Below are positions 34,023-42,749 of a DNA stretch of 64,000 nt, one piece after another (position 1 is the first letter of the stretch; every line of letters starts with the position of its first letter). The notes beneath the pieces were generated by a model. It saw only the letters and a program-made list of their open reading frames with translations. It was not told where the DNA came from and did no database searches. The DNA comes from an uncultured Ruminococcus sp. (lineage in GTDB: Bacteria > Bacillota > Clostridia > Oscillospirales > Ruminococcaceae): positions 1-64,000 of the forward strand of contig CAJTYV010000014.1 of the NCBI GenBank assembly GCA_910584195.1. The letters run 5' to 3'. The position numbers and the translations under genes are program-made.

Positions 34023-34686
34023 ACTTATATCCCATTCCTCTCAGCGTAACTATAAATTTACGATATTCACCGAGACTGTTTCTGAGCATTTTTATATGTG
34101 TGTCGACTGTTCTGTCATCGCCGAAGAAATCATATCCCCATACCTCTTCAAGAAGCTGATCGCGTGAAAGTGCAATATTTTTGTTGCGAACAAGATAAAA
34201 AAGCAGATCATATTCTTTTGGAGTCATAGAGGCTCTTTCGCCATTAACATAAACCTCTCTTCCGGATATATCTACCTCAAGCCCTTCAAAACTATACTTA
34301 TCCTGCTTGGGGAGCTCTGAAACCGACTTATTTCTTTTAAGAACCACCTTCGCCCGAGCCATAAGCTCCTTGGGTGAAAATGGTTTTACCACATAATCGT
34401 CTATGCCTATCTCAAATCCGAAAAGCTTATCATATTCCTCTCCCCTTGCGGAAAGCATTATTACGGGTATGTTTTTTGTTTTACGTATTTCCTTGCATGC
34501 CGAATATCCATCGAGTCTCGGCATCATAACATCCATAATAATAAGGTCGTAATCATTTTCGTGGCAGAGATTGACAGCTTCCATACCATTTTCGGCTTCG
34601 GTAACATCATACCCTTCAAACTCGGCATATTCGCGAACTACCTTACGAATATTTATTTCATCATCTACTATTAATATATGAGCCAT
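34009..34686 (-). CDS. OmpR/PhoB-family response regulator
   Basis: A 225-residue regulator with a receiver domain (HILIVDDEINIRKVV; phospho-acceptor Asp in YDLIIMDVMMP; Lys in YVVKPFSPKEL) and a winged-helix DNA-binding domain (TPKEYDLLFYL, then DDRTVDTHIKMLR). AGGAGG precedes the start. It is the first gene of the pair and is read from a promoter inside copy 2 of the dispersed repeat, so its control region is shared in sequence with that of mtnN. Targets cannot be predicted. Confidence 0.95.
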   Translation of the reverse strand: MAHILIVDDEINIRKVVREYAEFEGYDVTEAENGMEAVNLCHENDYDLIIMDVMMPRLDGYSACKEIRKTKNIPVIMLSARGEEYDKLFGFEIGIDDYVVKPFSPKELMARAKVVLKRNKSVSELPKQDKYSFEGLEVDISGREVYVNGERASMTPKEYDLLFYLVRNKNIALSRDQLLEEVWGYDFFGDDRTVDTHIKMLRNSLGEYRKFIVTLRGMGYKFEAN

Positions 34687-34733
34687 ATTTTTAACCTCCT
34701 AAATTAATTTGCCTATGAAATTCATCTCTTAAT

Positions 34734-34853
34734 TTATTATATCATATAATTACCTAAAAATCAACATACGCGGAGAGAAATTCGGAGTTTTATTTTTTAA
34801 ACGCGAATTTAAATGCAGAGACACGCTGCTTATATCATATTAAAATTGCAATA
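34734..34853 (-). repeat. Promoter-bearing dispersed repeat, copy 2 (response regulator promoter)
   Basis: Inverted copy of 30424-30549. Minus-strand TTGATT (34759-34764), 17-bp spacer and TATAAT (34736-34741) match copy 1 exactly, and the dyad becomes GCAGCGTGTCTCTGC. The remainder of the gap to 35012 holds no gene. Confidence 0.85.
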
Positions 34854-35012
34854 AACCTGTAAATAATTCCCTCCGAATATTTTATCATTCTACTCATCCC
34901 GCGTCAACTAGCCATTTATATTATAATAAACTATCAATGTGAATATATTATGATATTTTCTTGTAAATTTGCAACAATTTTATAAAAAATGTTGTGACTC
35001 GTAATTTTATTA

Positions 35013-35041
35013 TTGACTTTTTCGGTAAAATTTGCTATAAT
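35013..35041 (+). promoter_or_regulatory. Promoter of the EAL protein gene
   Basis: TTGACT (35013-35018), 17-bp spacer, TATAAT (35036-35041). Confidence 0.85.
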
Positions 35042-35087
35042 TAAATTAATCGTAAAAAATAGGTGTGCGGAAAGGAGAATTAAATCA

Positions 35088-37301
35088 TTGAAGTATGGGA
35101 ACATTCTTGCGGCGTCTCTTGCTATATGCCTTTCCACCGCGCTCGTTGTTGCATTTTCCTTTATGCACCCCGAATATTCGGTACTCGTTATCGGCGTTTA
35201 TTTTATAACCGTCATACTAATGTCTGTTATTGTATTTATAATAAGCAAAATATATACCAAAAATAAATCGTCCGTAGATTCAGAAGATTTTGTAAGAGTT
35301 ATAGAAAATCTTGATTCTGAATTTATAGTTTGGTCCGACGACTTTACTTATATTCGCATGAATAAGCGCATAAGAGAGCTTCTTGATATTCCCCTCGAAG
35401 AAAGCTGCGGTAAAGACGCTTTAAAAAAAGCCTTGGGACTTCCGGATCTCAGTGTGAACAGCCTCAGCCTTGTTACAGCGGGAAAACACAACGCAAGCTT
35501 TAATACAAAAACAAATAAAACTGTAAGCATTACATGGAGTACCTCCTTGTTTAAAGGATTTAAAAAAAGAAGCCTCTATCTTAGTACAGGATTTAATATT
35601 ACCGAAATTAAAAAAATGAAAATCAATCTTGCAAGCGCAAATGATTTTTTTAATTCCTCCATGGAGCTTGCCGAGATCGGTGTGATAATGAGTACCGACC
35701 GAAAAAAATATGCTGCTTCTTCCGAAACTGTTCGTATGTTTGGCTTGAAAAGCAACAGTATTTCCGTCAAGACCTTTCGCTCGCTCATACATCCGAACGA
35801 CCGAATGCAGTTTGACAGCGCAGTCAATTCCGATAATGAAGAAAGCGGCGAAATAAAAAAAATCGAACTTCGTATAAAGAAAACGGACGGAGCAAGTTAT
35901 CGTTGGTACAGTTTCCGTTACAAATCGATCAGAGCAACCGATAATACTTTGCCTCTTTTCGGCGGTGCGCTTCTTGACATAAATGAAGAACGCGAAAAAG
36001 ATATGCTTATCGAACGTCTTGCGTATATTGACGAAGTCACTGAAATAGCAAATCGCAACCGTCTTGTCAGCATAGGTCAGGAAACCTACGAATGCAGCCG
36101 CACTCTCGGCTACAGCTATTGGATAATAGCTTTGGATATTGACCGGTTCCACATCATAAACGATACCTGCGGCTATGAAAACGGTAATTATATTCTCAGA
36201 AATTTTGCTCATATACTTTACAAATTTGTAACGCCAGGCGGTCTTGCCGCACGTATCAGCGGAGATAATTTCGCTTTGGTATTTCGTGGATACGGCGATG
36301 ACGACCTTCCATTCCGTACAGCAAAAAACATTCAAGAGGAATTCGCCAAACTTGCAGTTGATGAATTTGCCGCCGTAAATCTTAGCTGCTCGGCAGGATT
36401 TTCCAAAATGCCCGATGACGGCGATTCTTTCCTTAATGTCATGGAACATGCGGAATTTGCCCTAAAATCCGGAGGCGGACAGCCCGGTTCGATATGCGGA
36501 TACGAACCAAGTATGCACGATTCGATAATCGGAGTTAACGAACTTGAAAAATCGCTTGCACTTGCTATCGACAATAACGAGCTTCAGCTTTTCTACCAGC
36601 CTAAAATTGACCTTAAGTCAGGAAAAATAATGGGCGTTGAAGCGCTTATACGCTGGATAAAGCCTGATGGAACTGTCATCACTCCCGATGCGTTTGTGCC
36701 GATTGCCGAAAGATCGCGTCTTATAGGAAAAATAAGCGAATTTGTACTTAACGAGGGATGTCGTCAGAATGCCCTGTGGCAGAAGCTGGGTTATCCTAAT
36801 ATCGTTATGTCAATTAATTTCACTTCCGCCGACTTCTATCAGAACGATTTGAAAGAACGCGTCCTTGACGCTCTTGTCAGAACAGACCTTGATGCAAAAT
36901 GGCTCGAGGTCGAATTAACCGAAACACTCGCTCTCAGCGATATAGATTATGCTGTAGCGCAGATGAATAAGCTTCGTGATCTTGGTGTTAAACTTGCTAT
37001 GGATGACTTTGGTACAGGCTATTCTTCCCTGAGCTACTTGCAGATACTTCCCATTACTTTGCTGAAGCTTGACCGTTCATTTATCACGGATATTCAGCAT
37101 GACAATATCGCTTTAAAAATTGTTTCAGCGGTTATAAGCATCGCAAAATCAAAAAAAATCAAAACTATAGCAGAAGGCATTGAAAATCCCGAACAGGAGG
37201 ACATTCTTCGAAAAGCAGGCTGCGATTACGGTCAAGGATATTATTACGGAAAACCCATGCCTGCTGAAGAGCTTGAAAAACTTTTTGCAAAATTCGGCTG
37301 A
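35088..37301 (+). CDS. Membrane c-di-GMP phosphodiesterase with PAS, degenerate GGDEF and EAL domains
   Basis: Should hydrolyse cyclic di-GMP. Order in about 738 residues: two transmembrane helices (5-50), two PAS-like domains (75-300), a GGDEF domain whose signature reads SGDNF, likely unable to make c-di-GMP but perhaps able to bind GTP, and an EAL domain with EALIRW, INFTSADF, ELTETLAL, DDFGTGYSS, KLDRSF and AEGIEN, all expected catalytic residues present. I use the TTG at 35088 (AGGAG upstream) because the longer reading from 35013 starts inside the -35 box. It stands alone ahead of pfk. Confidence 0.9.
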   Translation: MKYGNILAASLAICLSTALVVAFSFMHPEYSVLVIGVYFITVILMSVIVFIISKIYTKNKSSVDSEDFVRVIENLDSEFIVWSDDFTYIRMNKRIRELLDIPLEESCGKDALKKALGLPDLSVNSLSLVTAGKHNASFNTKTNKTVSITWSTSLFKGFKKRSLYLSTGFNITEIKKMKINLASANDFFNSSMELAEIGVIMSTDRKKYAASSETVRMFGLKSNSISVKTFRSLIHPNDRMQFDSAVNSDNEESGEIKKIELRIKKTDGASYRWYSFRYKSIRATDNTLPLFGGALLDINEEREKDMLIERLAYIDEVTEIANRNRLVSIGQETYECSRTLGYSYWIIALDIDRFHIINDTCGYENGNYILRNFAHILYKFVTPGGLAARISGDNFALVFRGYGDDDLPFRTAKNIQEEFAKLAVDEFAAVNLSCSAGFSKMPDDGDSFLNVMEHAEFALKSGGGQPGSICGYEPSMHDSIIGVNELEKSLALAIDNNELQLFYQPKIDLKSGKIMGVEALIRWIKPDGTVITPDAFVPIAERSRLIGKISEFVLNEGCRQNALWQKLGYPNIVMSINFTSADFYQNDLKERVLDALVRTDLDAKWLEVELTETLALSDIDYAVAQMNKLRDLGVKLAMDDFGTGYSSLSYLQILPITLLKLDRSFITDIQHDNIALKIVSAVISIAKSKKIKTIAEGIENPEQEDILRKAGCDYGQGYYYGKPMPAEELEKLFAKFG

Positions 37302-37404
37302 TAACAGTCGTAAAATAAAAGAGCCTTTCAGCAGGGATTTCTCCGATATGATTAAACTGCATATCGTGAATTTTCTGTGAAAGATTCTGAACGGAGGTTA
37401 TAAA

Positions 37405-38484
37405 ATGAGAAGAATCGGTATTTTAACAAGCGGCGGCGACTGTCCCGGTCTTAACGCAACCATAAGAGGCGTAGCAAAAGCTTGCTACGAACAATTTGGA
37501 GAGGACAACGTTGAGATAGTTGGCATATCCAACGGCTATTACGGACTTATAAACAATCTGTGCAAAGATATGTCCCCCAGCTCGTTTTCGGGGATCCTTA
37601 CTCAAGGCGGTACAATTTTCGGCACTAAGCGTCAGCCGTTCAAAATGATGCAGGTCATTGGCGAAGACAATGTTGACAAAGTAAAAAACATGAAAAATAC
37701 CTATAAAAAACAGAAGCTTGATTGTCTTCTTACATTGGGCGGAAACGGTACGCACAAAACGTCTAAGCTGCTTTCCGATGAAGGGTTAAACGTCATCGGA
37801 CTTCCTAAAACTATTGATAACGATATTTACGGCACAGACATTACCTTTGGTTTCCATACAGCTGTTGACATTGCAACTGACGTTATTGATCGTCTCCATA
37901 CAACAGCAGCAAGCCACAGCCGAGTTCTTGTCTGTGAAATAATGGGAAATAAAGCCGGATGGCTCACCTTAAATGCAGGAATTGCCGGCGGTGCGGATAT
38001 TATAGTCATCCCTGAGATTCCTTATGATATTGACAAGATCTGCGATGCTGTAATGGCAAGAACCGCTTCCGGAAAAACCTTTTCGATCTTGGCTGTTGCT
38101 GAAGGCGCTTTCGATGTATCAGAAGCAAAAATGAAGAAAAAAGAACGCGCAAAAAAACGTGCCGAAGCAGGAATGATTACCGCTACGGGTCGAATTGCTA
38201 CTCAGATTCAGCAAAATACAGGCATTGAAGCCCGTGTCTGCGTTCCGGGGCACATGCTTCGCGGAGGCGCGCCCAGTGCATATGACAGAATTTTATCAAC
38301 TCAATTCGGAGTTCATGCTGCATATCTTATTTCTAAAGAAAAGTATGGCAGAACAGTCGCTAAGATCGGTGACAAAATAACCTCCAATAAACTTGCAGAT
38401 ATTGCAGGAAAAACCAAATTTGTAACGCCTGACGATCACCTTATTGTAGCTGCAAAGGCTATAGGTGTTGCATTCGGAGACTAA
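37405..38484 (+). CDS. pfkA: 6-phosphofructokinase, GGNGT/PKTIDND type
   Basis: Phosphorylates fructose 6-phosphate in glycolysis. The 359-residue protein has GILTSGGDCPGLNATIRG, TLGGNGTHKT, PKTIDND and MGNKAGWLTL. Gly at the GGxGT position fits ATP use, while Lys in PKTIDND is the PPi-type residue, and Asn replaces the usual Asp of GGDGS. This combination occurs in a mixed-substrate branch of the family, so the donor should be tested. ACGGAGG precedes the start. pyrE follows 16 bp later in the same operon. Confidence 0.9.
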   Translation: MRRIGILTSGGDCPGLNATIRGVAKACYEQFGEDNVEIVGISNGYYGLINNLCKDMSPSSFSGILTQGGTIFGTKRQPFKMMQVIGEDNVDKVKNMKNTYKKQKLDCLLTLGGNGTHKTSKLLSDEGLNVIGLPKTIDNDIYGTDITFGFHTAVDIATDVIDRLHTTAASHSRVLVCEIMGNKAGWLTLNAGIAGGADIIVIPEIPYDIDKICDAVMARTASGKTFSILAVAEGAFDVSEAKMKKKERAKKRAEAGMITATGRIATQIQQNTGIEARVCVPGHMLRGGAPSAYDRILSTQFGVHAAYLISKEKYGRTVAKIGDKITSNKLADIAGKTKFVTPDDHLIVAAKAIGVAFGD

Positions 38485-38500
38485 TATAAGGAGAAAAATA

Positions 38501-39151
38501 ATGACTTACAAAGAAAGCTTTATAAAATTCATGGTTGACTGCGGAGTACTTACATTCGGTGATTTTACACTGAAAAGCGGAAGAAAGGCTCCCTACTTCA
38601 TCAACTGCGGAAACTACAAAACCGGTGCACAGCTTGCAAAACTCGGCGAATATTACGCTGAATGTATCCACGAAAACAACATACCTGTTGAGACTCTTTT
38701 TGGACCTGCTTACAAGGGAATCCCTTTAGCAGTTTCAACCGTGGTTGCTCTCAGCAATAAATTCGGAATTGACGTTTCCTACTGCTTCGATCGAAAAGAA
38801 GCCAAAGACCATGGTGAAGGCGGTATGTTCGTTGGAAAAAAACTTACAGACAACGAAAAAGTCGTTATTATTGATGATGTCATGACATCCGGAAAGGCTC
38901 TCCGCGAATCAATGCCAAAGCTAAAGTCCGCCGCAGATGTTGATGTTACGGGAATGGTTATCACAGTTGACCGTCAGGAAAAGGGCACCGGCGACCTTTC
39001 TGCCGTTCAGGAAGTAAAACGCGATTTCGGTGTAACTGTATACCCGATCGTTACTATGGAAGATATAATCGACTCTATTCGCAATAATATTGTTCCCGGC
39101 AAGGAGTACCTTGAAAAAATGCTGGAATACAGAAATACCTACGGAGTATGA
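38501..39151 (+). CDS. pyrE: Orotate phosphoribosyltransferase
   Basis: Joins orotate to PRPP to form orotidine monophosphate in pyrimidine synthesis. The 216-residue protein has the PRPP-binding motif VVIIDDVMTSGKALRE and the catalytic loop DRKEAKDHGEGG. The start at 38501 has AAGGAG at ideal spacing, so the upstream in-frame codons are untranslated. It follows pfkA and ends at a strong terminator. Confidence 0.95.
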   Translation: MTYKESFIKFMVDCGVLTFGDFTLKSGRKAPYFINCGNYKTGAQLAKLGEYYAECIHENNIPVETLFGPAYKGIPLAVSTVVALSNKFGIDVSYCFDRKEAKDHGEGGMFVGKKLTDNEKVVIIDDVMTSGKALRESMPKLKSAADVDVTGMVITVDRQEKGTGDLSAVQEVKRDFGVTVYPIVTMEDIIDSIRNNIVPGKEYLEKMLEYRNTYGV

Positions 39152-39154
39152 ACT

Positions 39155-39197
39155 AAAAGCCGTTTACTGCATTAAATTGCGGTAAACGGCTTTTTTT
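39155..39197. terminator. Terminator between pyrE and the S41 peptidase
   Basis: AAAAGCCGTTTAC pairs with GTAAACGGCTTTT, followed by T4 on the plus strand. Its end touches the stop of the convergent gene. Confidence 0.88.
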
Positions 39198-40683
39198 ATT
39201 GCTGTGAAATTATAGAGTACAGTGTTTCAAGAGCATCTTTACTATCACAGGGGAAATCAGGAATTATATAATCGCTTGGGTTTTCGGAATTGGCACGTTT
39301 GAACTTTTTCGTGGAAATTGACATGGTAAGTCCGGTTTCTTTCAGGTTGAAAATCGCTATATCTCCGTAACTGTTTGCGCTGTTTGCCGGAGATTCGCCT
39401 ATAATACTGCCGAGTTTGTTATCCTGAATGTACATCGAAAACAGCATTGCTGACGAAAATGAGCTGCTGTTTGTAATTACGTAAACATCTCCCGTGAAAG
39501 TCAGGTCTGAATAGTGCTTATTTGTATTTTCATCGTCAGAATGAAGCATGATAAAGTTAAAACGCCAATCATTAGAAGAACCATTATATTCATCAACAGG
39601 CAAATATTTGATAAATTCGTTCGCTACAAGCGAGTTTCCTCCGCCATTGTTACGCAAATCAACAGCCACATTCCCGATGTTCTTTTCCTTTATTTCGTTG
39701 AACATATCTTCGATGCATTTAATGTACTGCTTATCATATATGCATTTGCTCAGCGTGAGGATAGCAAGATTTTTTTCTTCATCAATTTCATAATATACAA
39801 ACGGCTTTTCAGACAACACTTCCTCATCAAACTCACTGCATATTTTTACATACTCGTCATAGGGAACAAAATCACTTTCGCAGCATTCTTCACGAACGAT
39901 CTCACCACTGCCGTTGTCCCACTCATAGATGTACGGCTCAGAAAAATTGTAAAAATCCAGCGAAGCAAGACTTCCAAAATCAACTTTTATCCACGATTCG
40001 CTCTCATAAGAAAAATATGCTTTCGCTTTCGCCTTAGCCTCGTCAATAGTCATATCGTTAAATGAAATAAGTTCATATTTTTCGTAGCTTTTCTGAGGAG
40101 CTGATCTGAGATACCTGTCATTCGGATAACTATTGTAGGTCGTTGTATGGGCATCGTGCATCGGATTAATAATTGACTGCAGCTCCCGACGGAGATCGTT
40201 TACATTTATTTCATCCGAGTTTTTAAGCTTTTCTTTAGACTGTTCGCAGCGGCTGGCTATTTCATCTGTTAAACCATCCTTAAACATTGGGTGAATACGT
40301 TTCAAAAGTTTCATAGCTTCATCAATATCATTTTCAGCCTGTGTATATGTAATTACGTCATCATAACCGAGTATTTTACCATTATATTTTTTTAAGCTGT
40401 ATGAGTTCCAGTACGGAACTGCATATGCTGCCAAAACACTTAATATTGATATACATGCCGTCAATGCTATGTTAATTATCCTTGAAACTATCCTTACCCT
40501 GAATTTCAGTACATAAAAAATAGAAACTGTTATTGCTGTGATACCGAAAATTATAACAAACCATTCCGGGAAATTGCACACAAAAATATTTAACGGGACA
40601 AGTGCAGCCGTTAATAAAATTATAAGAATTTCAATAAACAAGAAGAACAATTTGATTTTTTTCTTTTGGATACGTTTTTTCAT
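39196..40683 (-). CDS. Membrane-bound S41-family peptidase
   Basis: A C-terminal-processing-protease relative of about 495 residues. Three hydrophobic segments fill the first 110 residues, then a long extracytoplasmic part with a helical lid (KLLKRIHPMFKDGL) and the S41 core: VDLRNNGGGNSLVANEFI, then VITNSSSFSSAMLFSMYI with the likely nucleophile Ser. The usual catalytic Lys region is weakly matched (IIGESPANSANSYGD), so activity is uncertain. No PDZ domain is evident. The start at 40683 follows GGAGGAG. It stands alone and convergent to pyrE. Confidence 0.8.
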   Translation of the reverse strand: MKKRIQKKKIKLFFLFIEILIILLTAALVPLNIFVCNFPEWFVIIFGITAITVSIFYVLKFRVRIVSRIINIALTACISILSVLAAYAVPYWNSYSLKKYNGKILGYDDVITYTQAENDIDEAMKLLKRIHPMFKDGLTDEIASRCEQSKEKLKNSDEINVNDLRRELQSIINPMHDAHTTTYNSYPNDRYLRSAPQKSYEKYELISFNDMTIDEAKAKAKAYFSYESESWIKVDFGSLASLDFYNFSEPYIYEWDNGSGEIVREECCESDFVPYDEYVKICSEFDEEVLSEKPFVYYEIDEEKNLAILTLSKCIYDKQYIKCIEDMFNEIKEKNIGNVAVDLRNNGGGNSLVANEFIKYLPVDEYNGSSNDWRFNFIMLHSDDENTNKHYSDLTFTGDVYVITNSSSFSSAMLFSMYIQDNKLGSIIGESPANSANSYGDIAIFNLKETGLTMSISTKKFKRANSENPSDYIIPDFPCDSKDALETLYSIISQQ

Positions 40684-40737
40684 TGAACTCCTCCGAAAAA
40701 AGTACCTTCGGTACATGAGCACCGAAGGTACTTATAA

Positions 40738-41070
40738 TTATACCTGAACATTAAGAAAATTCGACATTGCTTTTATGAGTTTGTCAATATTTTTCTTGTT
40801 TCTTGACGATGCTGCGATCTCAATCCCCAAATTGGATTCGGAGTTAAAAATCACCGAAGTTCTGCCGTCATTTATGGTATAAAGATTGACCGTAAGTTTT
40901 TCACCCCATGTAAAAAGAGATATGGGTACTGACAAACAAATAATATGGTTTATAGGATCAGCCGACGCCACCTTATATTTCACAACCTGCGCACCATTCA
41001 ATATAGCATTGTATACAACGTCAATAGACTGATTATAGACCAAATTCGACGCCGAAGAACTTAATCCCAT
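40738..41070 (-). CDS. Conserved hypothetical protein downstream of fba
   Basis: A 110-residue soluble protein with alternating strands and a C-terminal helix (KKNIDKLIKAMSNFL). The plan, with a segment SLFTWGEKLTVNLYTINDGR, recalls small SRPBCC-like or DUF1499-like beta folds, but I cannot assign a function. It begins 2 bp after the aldolase stop with AAGG upstream and is therefore in the fba operon. Confidence 0.65.
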   Translation of the reverse strand: MGLSSSASNLVYNQSIDVVYNAILNGAQVVKYKVASADPINHIICLSVPISLFTWGEKLTVNLYTINDGRTSVIFNSESNLGIEIAASSRNKKNIDKLIKAMSNFLNVQV

Positions 41071-41072
41071 GA

Positions 41073-41936
41073 TTAAGCCTTGTTAACGCTTCCGAAAAGC
41101 TCCATTTTCTCCTTAACTTTAGCCTTGATAGCCTCAAATCCGGGAGCAAGAAGCTTTCTGGGGTCGAATCCCTTTCCTGACTTATCCTTGCCTGCCTCGA
41201 TATATCCTCTTGTAGCTTCAGCAAATACGAGCTGACACTCCGTATTTACATTGATCTTAGCAACGCCGAGAGAAATAGCCTTTGTAATCATATCGTCCGG
41301 AATACCTGTACCGCCATGAAGAACAAGAGGCATATCGCCTACAGTCTTGTTTATAGCTTCAAGAGTCTCAAAACTGAGTCCCTCCCAGTTATCGGGATAT
41401 ACACCGTGGATATTGCCTATACCTGCCGCAAGGAAATCAACTCCGAGGTCAGCGATCATCTTGCACTCTGCCGGATCAGCGCATTCGCCCTTACCAACAA
41501 CTCCATCCTCTTCGCCACCTATAGCGCCTACTTCAGCCTCAATAGAAAGTCCGAGGTGATGTGCAGCACTTACAAGCTCGGTTGTCTTTGCAACATTCTC
41601 ATCAATTGGGAAATGCGAACCGTCAAACATAATAGACGTAAAACCCGCCTTAATGCACTTGTAGCATCCCTCATATGAACCATGATCAAGATGAAGAGCT
41701 ACCGGAACAGTGATACCAAGAGACTTATCCATAGCTGCAACCATAGCCGCAACGGTCTCAAAGCCTGTCATATACTTGCCTGCACCCTCGGAAACACCAA
41801 GGATAACGGGAGAATTACACTCCTGAGCAGTAAGGAGAATGGCTTTAGTCCACTCAAGGTTGTTAATATTGAACTGACCTACTGCGTACTTGCCTTCTCT
41901 TGCTTTTTTAAGCATTTCTGTAGCTGAAACTAACAT
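41073..41936 (-). CDS. fba: Class II fructose-bisphosphate aldolase
   Basis: Zinc-dependent cleavage of fructose 1,6-bisphosphate in glycolysis. The 287-residue protein has the zinc-ligand region VALHLDHGSYEGC, AEVGAIGGEEDGV, GNIHGVYPDNWEG and LHGGTGIPDDM, all family hallmarks. The sequence could also serve tagatose bisphosphate, but the context with pfk favours glycolysis. AGGAGG precedes the start, and a good promoter lies at 42034-42062. Confidence 0.95.
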   Translation of the reverse strand: MLVSATEMLKKAREGKYAVGQFNINNLEWTKAILLTAQECNSPVILGVSEGAGKYMTGFETVAAMVAAMDKSLGITVPVALHLDHGSYEGCYKCIKAGFTSIMFDGSHFPIDENVAKTTELVSAAHHLGLSIEAEVGAIGGEEDGVVGKGECADPAECKMIADLGVDFLAAGIGNIHGVYPDNWEGLSFETLEAINKTVGDMPLVLHGGTGIPDDMITKAISLGVAKINVNTECQLVFAEATRGYIEAGKDKSGKGFDPRKLLAPGFEAIKAKVKEKMELFGSVNKA

Positions 41937-42033
41937 TATAAATTCCTCCTGAATTTTCTGTGTTTGGAGAATTCCTCACGACAGGCCTAACTTAATAAAA
42001 ATAAAACGCCCACGGAGACACTCTGCTGTTAAT

Positions 42034-42062
42034 ATTATAACATATGCTCCGGAAAAATGCAA
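42034..42062 (-). promoter_or_regulatory. Promoter of fba
   Basis: Minus-strand TTGCAT (42057-42062), 17-bp spacer, TATAAT (42034-42039). The leader is about 90 nt. Confidence 0.8.
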
Positions 42063-42076
42063 GCTTTTTTGGAAAT

Positions 42077-42125
42077 TTTTTAAGGGAACACCGCACAGTT
42101 CTTGTACGATCCTGCCTTAAGCTAC
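42077..42125. repeat. Possible MITE relic
   Basis: TTAAGGGAACACCGCACAG closely resembles the left end of the element at 46281-46460, and CCTGCCTTAAG about 20 bp later resembles its right end. This looks like an internally deleted copy. The rest of the gap to 42226 holds no gene. Confidence 0.5.
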
Positions 42126-42226
42126 ACCCAAGCCCTAAGTATTCCTATTCTTACGTCAGTTTCTTTTTTAAACTTTTAATAAAATAGACGGAATATCCGA
42201 ACTGTAAAAACATTTTGCGAAGCAAG

Positions 42227-42270
42227 AAAATGATGCACAAAAATCAACAGACATTTTTGTGCATCATTTT
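42227..42270. terminator. Bidirectional hairpin upstream of the blaI promoter
   Basis: AAAATGATGCACAAAAA pairs with TTTTTGTGCATCATTTT. It insulates the BlaI operon from upstream transcription. Confidence 0.75.
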
Positions 42271-42282
42271 ATCAGAAAAAGG

Positions 42283-42330
42283 TTGACAAATGTACACCTA
42301 AGTATTATAATATGATGGTAGACATTTGTA
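42283..42330 (+). promoter_or_regulatory. BlaI-type promoter/operator
   Basis: TTGACA (42283-42288), 17-bp spacer, TATAAT (42306-42311). Two inverted boxes of the BlaI/MecI TACAnnTGTA type flank the start region: GACAAATGTA at 42285-42294 overlapping the -35 box and GACATTTGTA at 42321-42330 just downstream of the -10. Autorepression by the first gene is expected. Confidence 0.85.
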
Positions 42331-42362
42331 AACCAAAAAATAATTTTAACCGAGGGAAGACT

Positions 42363-42749
42363 ATGAACGATAAAATATGTTTGTCAGAAGCCGAATGGAA
42401 AGTTATCTCAAAACTTTGGGAACAGGAATCAATGACTATTACTCAGCTTACCGCTTCGCTTAAAGAAGAAACAGGCTGGAATAAAAGCACTGTTATTACC
42501 CTTTTAAAAAGAATGGAAACCAAAAAAGCTGTAGATTACACACAAGGTGAACGTGCAAAGCATTATTATGCGCTGTTAAAGCACGAAAACGCAAAGCTCA
42601 GCGAAACAAAATCCTTCTTGAAACGTATCTATAACGGAAGTATAGGACTGATGGTCAATGCTATGATCGAACAGAACGCTATTTCCGATGAAGAATTACA
42701 GGAACTTCAAGAAATCCTAAACAAAGCAGAAGGTGACAAAAATGATTGA
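42363..42749 (+). CDS. BlaI/MecI-family repressor
   Basis: A winged-helix repressor of 128 residues. It starts LSEAEWKVISKLWEQESMT, has the recognition helix region GWNKSTVITLLKRMETKKAV and a C-terminal dimer domain with the Penicillinase_R plan. In this family the partner M56 protease triggers its cleavage and loss of repression. The start at 42363 has GAGGGA upstream; the earlier ATG at 42312 lies inside the operator. It overlaps the M56 gene by 8 bp. Confidence 0.92.
   Translation: MNDKICLSEAEWKVISKLWEQESMTITQLTASLKEETGWNKSTVITLLKRMETKKAVDYTQGERAKHYYALLKHENAKLSETKSFLKRIYNGSIGLMVNAMIEQNAISDEELQELQEILNKAEGDKND

Noticed and set aside
35013..35087. N-terminal extension of the EAL protein
   Set aside because: The extension begins inside the -35 box of a consensus promoter; the TTG at 35088 has AGGAG upstream.
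42312..42362. N-terminal extension of the BlaI repressor
   Set aside because: It covers the second operator box and lacks a ribosome binding site; homologues start at the ATG at 42363.
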